Assembly (NCBI GenBank): GCA_947374105.1
Contig: CANCAO010000140.1
Coordinates: forward strand, 1-5,412
Direction of reading: 5' to 3'
Source: Comamonadaceae bacterium
GTDB lineage: Bacteria > Pseudomonadota > Gammaproteobacteria > Burkholderiales > Burkholderiaceae_C
Length of the DNA: 5,412 nucleotides
In this document: positions 1-5,412 of the stretch, piece by piece
How positions within the stretch are numbered: the first letter of the stretch is position 1
Layout of the letters: each line of letters starts with the position of its first letter
The notes under the pieces: model-generated
The model's input: the letters and a program-made list of their open reading frames with translations, nothing else
The model's database searches: none
What the model was told of the DNA's origin: nothing
Made by a program: the position numbers and the translations under genes

Positions 1-2019
1 CCCATTCTTGAGCTGCCTGACGAGCTGATCAGCCAGATTGCGGCGGGCGAGGTGGTTGAACGCCCCGCCTCGGTGGTGCGTGAGTTGCTAGACAACGCGC
101 TAGACGCCGGAGCCACGCAAATCACCCTGCGCCTATTGGCCGGTGGCGTGCGGCTGATTGCGGTGGAGGACAACGGCATGGGTATCTTGCGCGAAGAGCT
201 GCCGATTGCCTTCAAGCGCCACGCCACTAGCAAGATCAGCAGCCTGCGCGATCTGGAGTCGGTGGGCACGATGGGGTTTCGCGGTGAGGCGCTGGCCGCT
301 ATTAATTCGATAGCTGACTGCGCTATTCTTTCAAGGGTTGCAGACCAACCGAATGCCTGGCTACTGGATGGCCGTACGGGCGAGTTGTCGCCTGTGGCGC
401 GCAGCACCGGCACCACGGTGGAGGTGAAGGAGCTGTTCTTCAGCACCCCGGCGCGGCGCAAATTTCTCAAGACCGACGCCACCGAGCTGGCCCATTGCAT
501 TGAGGCCGTGCGCCGCCACGCCCTGGTGCGGCCTGATGTGGGCTTTGCCATCTGGCATGAAGGCAAGCTGGTGGAGCAGTGGCGCGCATGTGCCGAGCCA
601 TCACCGATGGGCGCTTTGAGTCGGCGACTGGCCGACGTGCTGGGAGATGACTTCACCACGCAAGCGGTGGCGGTGGACTACCGCAGCAGCAGCTCGGCGT
701 TGGGGGCGTCGCTCAGTGCATCGCTGGCTGAATCGCTTGATCGAGTGGGTTCAACAACGGCCATGCAAGGCGTGCGGGTGTGGGGCTATGCAGGCATACC
801 CGACGCAGCCCGTTCACGCGCTGACCAGCAGTTTTGCTACGTCAACGGCCGCTTCGTGCGTGACAAGGTGCTCACCCACGCCGCACGCAGCGCCTATGAG
901 GACGTGCTGCACGGCCACCGCCAGCCGGTCTATGCCCTGTATGTTGAGATTGCCCCCGAGCGCGTCGATGTCAACGTGCACCCGACCAAGATCGAGGTGC
1001 GCTTTCGTGACAGCCGCGAGGTGCACCAAGCCGTGCGCCATGCGGTGGAAAACGCCCTGGCCGCACCGCGTGCGCTGGCGGCAACGCAAGCGGCAGCAGA
1101 GGTTCAGGCTCTGGCACAGGCATCGACTCAAAACCTAAATTTCAATCAAAACTCAGAGAAAAATTGGCCTGTAGGCCAATATCCATTAGCACAAGCAGCT
1201 ATCAATTTCGGAGCAACTGGTGGACACCGTGTGTCTGATTTGGGGGCACTGTGGCAACCCTTTGGCAACGCGCCAACCCCAACCGCTCGCCCTGAGCTTG
1301 TAGAAGGGTGGGCTTCGACAGACTCAGCCCGAACTGAAATTAGCTCCGACCAAATGGGTTTTAACGCTGCCAACACGGCGAGTGACACGACTCCACACCC
1401 AGACCTCCCCCCCGGCGACTGGCCCTTGGGCCGGGCCATCGCACAGTTGCAAGGCATCTACATCCTGGCCGAAAACACCCAGGGTCTGATCGTGGTGGAC
1501 ATGCACGCCGCGCACGAGCGCATCGTCTATGAGCGTCTCAAAACCCAGATGGACGCGGCGCAAGCGAATCAAGCCACCACGCTGGCGAGCCAGCCCCTGC
1601 TCATCCCCGCCACCTTTGCCGCCACCCCACAAGAGGTGGCCACGACCGAGGTCCACGCGAGCACGCTGCACACCCTCGGGCTAGAGATCACCCCCTTCTC
1701 CCCCAAGATCCTGGCCGTGCGCGCCGTGCCCGCCTCGCTGGTGCAGGGCGACGCGGTAGAGCTGGCGCGCAGTGTGCTGGCTGAGCTGGCCCAACACGAT
1801 GCCAGCACCGTCATCCAACGCGCCCGCAACGAGCTGCTCTCCACCATGGCCTGCCACGGTGCCGTGCGCGCCAACCGCAAACTCACCCTCGACGAGATGA
1901 ACGCCCTGCTGCGCCAGATGGAGCACACCGAGCGCTCCGATCAATGCAACCACGGCCGCCCCACCTGGCGGCAAATGACGATTCGGGAGCTGGATGCGCT
2001 GTTTATGCGCGGGCGTTGA
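1..2019 (+). CDS. mutL: DNA mismatch repair protein MutL, 5' partial (endonuclease-type)
   Basis: MutL couples mismatch recognition by MutS to strand incision and excision. The frame is open from base 1, so the true start lies just upstream; 672 residues are visible and probably only about 8-20 are missing. Residues below count from the first visible codon. The N-terminal GHKL ATPase shows E28 and N32 in ELLDNALDAG, D57-G61 (DNGMG), G92-A97 (GFRGEA) and the FFSTPARRKFL segment. The transducer domain includes FCYVNGR (278-284) and the ATP-contacting lysine K330 in NVHPTKIEVRF. A low-complexity linker spans about 355-472 and contains two repeat elements. The C-terminal domain starts near W474 and carries the metal-dependent nuclease motif DMHAAHERIVYE (500-511), a form of DQHA(X)2E(X)4E, plus ACHGAVR (617-623) and QCNHGRP (648-654). 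E. coli MutL lacks this motif and relies on MutH, so this protein probably nicks DNA itself. No terminator is visible after the stop. Identification is essentially certain. Confidence 0.98.
   Translation, partial: PILELPDELISQIAAGEVVERPASVVRELLDNALDAGATQITLRLLAGGVRLIAVEDNGMGILREELPIAFKRHATSKISSLRDLESVGTMGFRGEALAAINSIADCAILSRVADQPNAWLLDGRTGELSPVARSTGTTVEVKELFFSTPARRKFLKTDATELAHCIEAVRRHALVRPDVGFAIWHEGKLVEQWRACAEPSPMGALSRRLADVLGDDFTTQAVAVDYRSSSSALGASLSASLAESLDRVGSTTAMQGVRVWGYAGIPDAARSRADQQFCYVNGRFVRDKVLTHAARSAYEDVLHGHRQPVYALYVEIAPERVDVNVHPTKIEVRFRDSREVHQAVRHAVENALAAPRALAATQAAAEVQALAQASTQNLNFNQNSEKNWPVGQYPLAQAAINFGATGGHRVSDLGALWQPFGNAPTPTARPELVEGWASTDSARTEISSDQMGFNAANTASDTTPHPDLPPGDWPLGRAIAQLQGIYILAENTQGLIVVDMHAAHERIVYERLKTQMDAAQANQATTLASQPLLIPATFAATPQEVATTEVHASTLHTLGLEITPFSPKILAVRAVPASLVQGDAVELARSVLAELAQHDASTVIQRARNELLSTMACHGAVRANRKLTLDEMNALLRQMEHTERSDQCNHGRPTWRQMTIRELDALFMRGR
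304..328. repeat. Possible fragment of the AT-rich repeat inside the MutL ATPase domain
   Basis: This AT-rich patch encodes residues 102-110 (NSIADCAIL), directly after the GFRGEALAA motif. It resembles the reverse complement of 1183-1207: both contain AATT followed by GATAGCTG, and I count 19 of 23 aligned bases identical with a single one-base gap. Codon choice here (ATT AAT TCG ATA) is unlike the GC-rich codons around it. The protein length appears normal for the family, so if this is repeat-derived it replaced existing sequence rather than adding to it. Chance similarity remains quite possible. Confidence 0.25.
1161..1207. repeat. AT-rich interspersed repeat in the MutL linker
   Basis: This segment is an AT-rich island in an otherwise GC-rich gene. 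It contains a perfect 8-bp inverted repeat with a 2-base loop (ATTGGCCT-GT-AGGCCAAT, 1163-1180), followed by AGCACAAGCAGCTATCAA. From memory, the combination of a GGCC-containing stem and a GCGCAAGCAGCTATCAA-like flank recurs between genes in Comamonadaceae genomes; I could not search to confirm this. It is translated in frame as residues N388-F403 of MutL, within the disordered linker. The inverted repeat is seen directly, while membership of a repeat family is inferred. Confidence 0.5.
1285..1334. repeat. REP-like palindromic element embedded in mutL
   Basis: This is an imperfect palindrome with arms 1285-1308 and 1311-1334 around a 2-base loop; I count 16 of 24 positions pairing. The cores CCTGAGCTTGTAGAAGGG and CTTCGACAGACTCAGCCC match, with single changes, a dispersed palindrome common in beta-proteobacteria and some other proteobacteria (CCCTGAGCTTGTCGAAGGG and its complement). 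That match is from memory and was not searched. The element is read through without a stop and encodes A429-T445 (ARPELVEGWASTDSART) in the MutL linker. The PELVEG and VEA-type peptides it yields are typical when this repeat is translated. Confidence 0.7.
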
Positions 2020-2235
2020 GTCGGCAACGCTCCAGCAAGCGCTCCTCGGCAAACGTGTGCAGTCGTTTGGCATCCAAGGCGTCCATGCCAGCCGTAATTG
2101 CTACGGCGGATCGCTCTCATTGTTCAATCTCTTTAAGCACAAGACCTGGTCTCCCGCACCCTAGGACTGCGATCGGATCGTCTTTTTTCTCGCATAGTTG
2201 CAGCAGCAAGCTTGAAAAATAGCATAGGTTTTCAT
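2003..2235 (-). pseudogene. Decayed Phd/YefM-like antitoxin remnant
   Basis: On the minus strand an ATG at 2235-2233 reads MKTYAIF. One frame over, from about 2213, the sequence continues FSSLLLQLCEKKDDPIAVLG and then CGRPGLVLKEIEQ. A TGA stop follows (2119-2117), and then 37 more in-frame codons, including GMDALDAKRLHTFAEERLLE, run to a TAA at 2005-2003. An MKTY start, an FSSLL segment, a strand such as PIAVLG and a GRP-x-LVL element form the usual order in prevent-host-death antitoxins, and the total span of about 78 codons suits the family. The reading needs a small deletion or frameshift near the start and tolerates one nonsense codon, so no intact product is expected. The tail overlaps the mutL 3' end by 17 bp in convergent orientation. 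No toxin partner is visible: downstream on this strand lies mutL. The family call is inferred by eye; an unrelated short protein or chance coding is possible. Confidence 0.4.
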
Positions 2236-2395
2236 GCCTTATTGATCGCCAAAATGTGCTGATGATCAATCAAAATAAACTAATCGCATCGAAAAAATCC
2301 GCTGAGAAAACTTTTTTGTAGATGCATTACAAATTCGGAATTAGTCCATCAGGATGGGTTGAATCTTCGCTTGGAATGGCTCTATATATTTTTAT
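2236..2395. other. AT-rich non-coding leader upstream of the Cache-CheW gene
   Basis: This 160-bp stretch is about 35% GC by my count, well below the genes on either side. I see no intact gene in it. It holds several short inverted repeats, for example AATTC-G-GAATT at 2332-2342. It probably contains the promoter of the downstream gene and may mark foreign or degenerated DNA. No FliA-type promoter (TAAA, N15, GCCGATAA) was found, although one might be expected before a chemotaxis gene. Confidence 0.45.
2359..2388 (+). promoter_or_regulatory. Weak sigma70-like promoter candidate
   Basis: TTGAAT (2359-2364) is separated by 18 bases from TATATA (2383-2388), giving four of six consensus matches in each hexamer. 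Transcription would start close to 2395, which favours translation from the second ATG at 2438 over the one at 2396 unless the mRNA is leaderless. AT-rich DNA produces such matches easily, so this is only a suggestion. Confidence 0.18.
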
Positions 2396-5050
2396 ATGAC
2401 ACATCTAGTCCACAACGCCGGTCGGTTTTTGAAGTACATGCCGAAAGTTCAATTTCGACGCCAGGAGCTTCGTCTGGTCGAGGCGGCTTGGGACAACTTG
2501 TCACTCCTGTCATCTCTCTCTCACCTGTCATCAGATGCCTCATCAGGCTCGGATTTGAGCCGGGCACGGCAGGATTTTTCTGCTTTGACCGACGAAATGA
2601 TGAGAGGCCTGGAGTCTGAGGGCCTTAAAAATGCACTGGAGAATTTGGGCTCCAAGGCTCAAGTCTGTATCGACATCATGGTGCGAAACCTTTTTGAGCG
2701 CACGGCTGATATCGGATTTTTTGCCACCGACCCCATCATTGCAGAGTATCTGAGCCAAACCGATCCGTCCATGCGTGTGGGGATGGAAACCCGACTGCGC
2801 GAATACGCCGGGAAATACTCGGTGTACAACGGCATCTACCTGTTCAACGCCCAAGGGCGTTTGCGAGCCAGCTTGGCACCACGCCCCGATCTGGAACAAA
2901 TACAGCACCCCTCTGATCTGTTGTTTTTGCGAGCCGTTAAGTCCAGTTCATCCCCCTATATCGAGCACTATGCTCCGCACCATTTCTGCACTGTGGGTGA
3001 TTCGCCATGCGCCCCAACTCTGCTCTACGCACACCGCGTTGAGGCCAACTCACGGACAGTTGGAGTGCTATGCCTTCAATTTGATCTAGCCCATGAAATG
3101 CCCACCATCTTCAATGCCGTTCATGGTACGGCGTCAACGGGTGACGGGGTGGTGCTTGCAGTGGTCAGCGCTGAAGGTTTCGTGATTGGAACCAGCGATG
3201 CAATGCAATTGCCAATCAACTGGCGTATCCCGCAGGCATGTCAGGCTGGCTCGAGCACAGTGCGCCATCTGGGACGGGAATACCTGCTCGTAGTTCGGGA
3301 CACCAATGGCTTTCAGGGCTACAACGGCCCAGGCTGGCGCAGCTTGGCGATGATGCCCATGGACATGGCGTTTGACGATGAGGACGGTCTTGAGGGTTCC
3401 GCACTCATGGTGCAGGCGGCTCGCAGCACAGACTTGTTGGCCGATGAGCTGCGCAATATCCCCCGCCATTCGGCCGCCATTCAAGCCTCGTTGGAACGTT
3501 CGGTCTGGAACGGCTTGCTGGACATCAGCCGACTGGAGTCGCAGCATGCGACCGTGCAAGCTCATGATGTGACGTTCGCGCGGATTCTTTTGTCAGAGAT
3601 TGGCAACACCGCTCATAAAACGGCGCAGGCTTTTTCTAATTCACTGCAAGACCTTCATTCGGTGGTGATGCGCTCCGTCCTGCGCGATGCACAAGGTCGG
3701 GCCTCTTTGGCCATGCAGATTCTGGATCGCAACCTGTACGAGCGTGCCAATGATTGCCGCTGGTGGGCCTTAACGCCTCAGTTCGTCGAAACCTTGCGCA
3801 GCGGCACTTTGGCTTGCCCCCAAGCCACCCAGGTTCTGACATACATCAATTCGCTCTACACGGTGTACACCACGCTATTTTTGTTTGATCGAGAAGGTCG
3901 CGTCATCGCCGTCTCCAACCCAGACCAAGCCCACCATGTGGGACGAATTCTTCAGGAAGACTGGGTGGCGCAGACATTGAAGCTCAACACTCAAGATGAC
4001 TATGCCGTAAGCCCCTTTACGTCCAATCCCTTCTCCGGTGAGAGTTCCACTTTTGTCTATGCAGCGGCGGTGCGAGACACCGAATATAAAAACACACCCG
4101 TGATTGGGGGCATAGGCATTGTGTGGGACGGTGCTAGCCAGCTAGCGTCCATACTGACTGACTGTGCGGGTCAGGCCTCCTCGGAAAATCTCTTGGCATT
4201 TGTAGATGCAAACGGACACTTGGTCGCATCTCTGGGGAACGCTCAGCTCTTGCCTGACCCTCAGGCTGTTGCGTATTGCCAGCGCGACGGGCGCATTGTG
4301 GAGCTCGCAGGGGCCTTGTACAGCGTGGGTATTCATAGCGGCTACGGCTACCGCGAGTTCAGACTGCGCGATGGCTATGCGCATGGGCTGAGCTGCATTG
4401 TTCTTAAAAACCTGTGTCAGTCTCAATCCTGTGCCACGGTGACCCGAGCCCACCGCTCGGGCGGCCAGACACATCAAGTTGAAGCTGGGCACGGACTGCA
4501 AATGGCAAGTTTTGTAGTAGACGGACACTGGCTAGGCCTACCGGCCGCCCAAGTCGTGCTGGCCGCTGAAGATGCTGAAATTATCAGCACCAGCAGAGCT
4601 CACCCGCCCTTTGCGGGCATGACCATGATCGGTGGCAAGGTCTATCCAGTCATTGACATGCGCAGCGTGATTAAGCGCAGCGCTCATGCCGCAATCAACC
4701 GATTTACCCTTTCAAGCGAAAGCGAGAGTGCCCGACAAATGATTGTGGTGCGGGTGTCAACCACCGCCGACTCAACGCATGATCTGGTACTGCGGGTCGA
4801 CACCCTGGGCGAAGTACTGGAGGTTGATACCCGTAAGATCCAGGACATGAACATGATAAAAGCGGAATCATCCTACGGACTGATTGACGCCGTCATGCCG
4901 GTTCCTGGCAGCAAAGATCATCAAGCCAATGATCACGCGCTGTTGTGTCGTCTGTCCAACCTCTGGCTCCAGCAGAGCGTGGAGGCGGCTTTGCAGGATT
5001 TGATTCCCGCGGACCTTGCGTGCTTTAAGCACAGCGCCCTCACACATTAA
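2396..5050 (+). CDS. Soluble tandem Cache-like sensor protein with C-terminal CheW domain
   Basis: This is a predicted cytoplasmic chemosensory adaptor of 884 residues. CheW domains dock onto CheA and chemoreceptors; Cache domains bind small ligands. The order is a helical N-terminus (1-95), Cache-like module 1 (about 90-325), a helical linker (about 330-440), Cache-like module 2 (about 438-675) and CheW (about 700-866). Each module has a long helix (RNLFERTADIGFFAT at 97; RNLYERANDCRWWAL at 445), a first PAS-like core (YSVYNGIYLFNAQGRL at 141; YTVYTTLFLFDREGRV at 488) and a second core (VVSAEGFVIGTSD at 256; FVDANGHLVASLG at 602). CheW shows FVVDGHWLGLPAAQVV (706-721), GGKVYPVIDMR (746-756) and VLRVDTLGEVLEV (798-810). 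I see no signal peptide, transmembrane helix, HAMP, methyl-accepting signalling domain, receiver or kinase domain. The start is uncertain: ATG 2396 has no Shine-Dalgarno, and ATG 2438 (residue 15) is an alternative. The gene ends 65 bp before an MFS gene on the same strand. The CheW call is strong, the Cache call good, and the ligand unknown. Confidence 0.93.
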   Translation: MTHLVHNAGRFLKYMPKVQFRRQELRLVEAAWDNLSLLSSLSHLSSDASSGSDLSRARQDFSALTDEMMRGLESEGLKNALENLGSKAQVCIDIMVRNLFERTADIGFFATDPIIAEYLSQTDPSMRVGMETRLREYAGKYSVYNGIYLFNAQGRLRASLAPRPDLEQIQHPSDLLFLRAVKSSSSPYIEHYAPHHFCTVGDSPCAPTLLYAHRVEANSRTVGVLCLQFDLAHEMPTIFNAVHGTASTGDGVVLAVVSAEGFVIGTSDAMQLPINWRIPQACQAGSSTVRHLGREYLLVVRDTNGFQGYNGPGWRSLAMMPMDMAFDDEDGLEGSALMVQAARSTDLLADELRNIPRHSAAIQASLERSVWNGLLDISRLESQHATVQAHDVTFARILLSEIGNTAHKTAQAFSNSLQDLHSVVMRSVLRDAQGRASLAMQILDRNLYERANDCRWWALTPQFVETLRSGTLACPQATQVLTYINSLYTVYTTLFLFDREGRVIAVSNPDQAHHVGRILQEDWVAQTLKLNTQDDYAVSPFTSNPFSGESSTFVYAAAVRDTEYKNTPVIGGIGIVWDGASQLASILTDCAGQASSENLLAFVDANGHLVASLGNAQLLPDPQAVAYCQRDGRIVELAGALYSVGIHSGYGYREFRLRDGYAHGLSCIVLKNLCQSQSCATVTRAHRSGGQTHQVEAGHGLQMASFVVDGHWLGLPAAQVVLAAEDAEIISTSRAHPPFAGMTMIGGKVYPVIDMRSVIKRSAHAAINRFTLSSESESARQMIVVRVSTTADSTHDLVLRVDTLGEVLEVDTRKIQDMNMIKAESSYGLIDAVMPVPGSKDHQANDHALLCRLSNLWLQQSVEAALQDLIPADLACFKHSALTH

Positions 5051-5115
5051 TGGCGAGCGCATGCATTTGAGCGATTCAGCGTGTCAGCCTGACTCGTTCT
5101 GCTAACCTCGGTTCA

Positions 5116-5412
5116 ATGCCAAGCTCCCTTCCAACGACGACACACGCCACGAGTCAACTGCACTCACCCTCCCCCGCGCTGATCGTCGTCACCCTCTCCC
5201 TGCTCCTGGGTCTGCAAAGCGTCACCACCGATCTGTACCTGCCAGCGTTGCCCACGATCACCAACAGTCTAGGGGCGTCGATGGGGCAAGCGCAGCTGAC
5301 CTTGACGGCGCTGCTGCTGGCTTTTGGTTGCTCTCATTTGGTGTGGGGGCCTTTGTCAGACCGCTTTGGCCGTAGCCCGATTTTGCTGTGGGGCCTGGGG
5401 GCCTACGTGTTG
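5116..5412 (+). CDS. Bcr/CflA-family MFS drug-efflux transporter, 3' partial
   Basis: This is the N-terminal 99 residues of a major facilitator superfamily proton antiporter in the inner membrane. After a polar leader of about 20 residues comes TM1 (ALIVVTLSLLLGLQSVTTDLY), running into DLYLPALPTI, the Bcr/CflA signature region. Next come QAQLTLTALLLAFGCSHLVW (TM2) and the loop 2-3 motif A GPLSDRFGRSPIL, then the start of TM3. Members of this family export drugs such as bicyclomycin, chloramphenicol or sulfonamides, and some export cysteine; the substrate cannot be read from this fragment. The ATG at 5116 is the first in the frame after an upstream stop, but no clear Shine-Dalgarno precedes it. 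A 65-bp gap with no recognisable terminator separates it from the Cache-CheW gene, so read-through from that gene is possible. The frame is open at the window edge. Confidence 0.94.
   Translation, partial: MPSSLPTTTHATSQLHSPSPALIVVTLSLLLGLQSVTTDLYLPALPTITNSLGASMGQAQLTLTALLLAFGCSHLVWGPLSDRFGRSPILLWGLGAYVL

Noticed and set aside
814..1131. Long minus-strand and alternative-frame open frames within mutL and the sensor gene
   Set aside because: GC-rich coding DNA commonly leaves such shadows open; none shows a conserved motif or a ribosome binding site.
2170..2180. Perfect 11-bp palindrome CGATCGGATCG
   Set aside because: It is short, lies within the degenerate antitoxin frame, and has no second copy or nearby promoter to make it a likely operator.
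1944..2222. Plus-strand open frame of 92 codons overlapping the mutL 3' end
   Set aside because: It begins inside mutL in another frame, its composition is serine/arginine-rich as expected of a shadow frame, and the opposite strand gives a more protein-like reading.
2276..2302. FliA (sigma28) promoter starting at TAAA 2276
   Set aside because: The sequence 15 bases downstream (AAATCCGC) does not match GCCGATAA.
2396..2520. Possible N-terminal membrane anchor of the sensor protein
   Set aside because: The first 45 residues are rich in charged and polar residues (KVQFRRQELRLVEAAW), with no uninterrupted hydrophobic stretch of about 18-20.
2359..2619. Plus-strand 86-codon frame overlapping the start of the sensor gene
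   Set aside because: It lies mostly inside the 884-residue gene in a different frame and shows no recognisable domain.
5051..5115. Possible terminator between the sensor gene and the MFS gene
   Set aside because: Only weak inverted repeats such as GTCA-GCC-TGAC are present and no T-run follows.

Overview
The window looks like a beta-proteobacterial chromosome, most likely Burkholderiales and probably Comamonadaceae. The evidence is the GC-rich coding style of mutL and of the transporter gene, a MutL of the endonuclease (MutH-independent) type, and two repeat families inside mutL that I remember from that group. The taxonomic call is inference, because no rRNA or other marker is present.

Layout. 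(1) Positions 1-2019 (+) hold nearly all of mutL; only the first few codons are missing. Its disordered inter-domain linker contains two unrelated repeat elements, both read through in frame. (2) Positions 2003-2395 contain no intact gene. On the minus strand, tail-to-tail with mutL, is a decayed reading frame that reads like a Phd/YefM (prevent-host-death) antitoxin. An AT-rich leader (about 35% GC) follows it. (3) Positions 2396-5050 (+) encode an 884-residue protein with no membrane segment. It carries two consecutive Cache-like sensor modules, an internal duplication with a period of about 348 residues, followed by a C-terminal CheW domain. (4) Positions 5116-5412 (+) hold the start of a Bcr/CflA-type drug-efflux MFS transporter, which runs off the window.

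How it fits together. mutL and the transporter are ordinary chromosomal genes. The Cache-Cache-CheW gene and the antitoxin remnant between them look like an accessory insertion. The sensor protein is the most interesting item. Cache domains normally sit outside the membrane in chemoreceptors and histidine kinases. Here they are joined directly to the adaptor that couples receptors to CheA, and nothing in the sequence would export them. A soluble ligand-sensing adaptor that feeds a CheA array without a transmembrane receptor is a reasonable hypothesis, but it is untested. No RNA genes, CRISPR arrays, insertion sequences or convincing terminators were seen.
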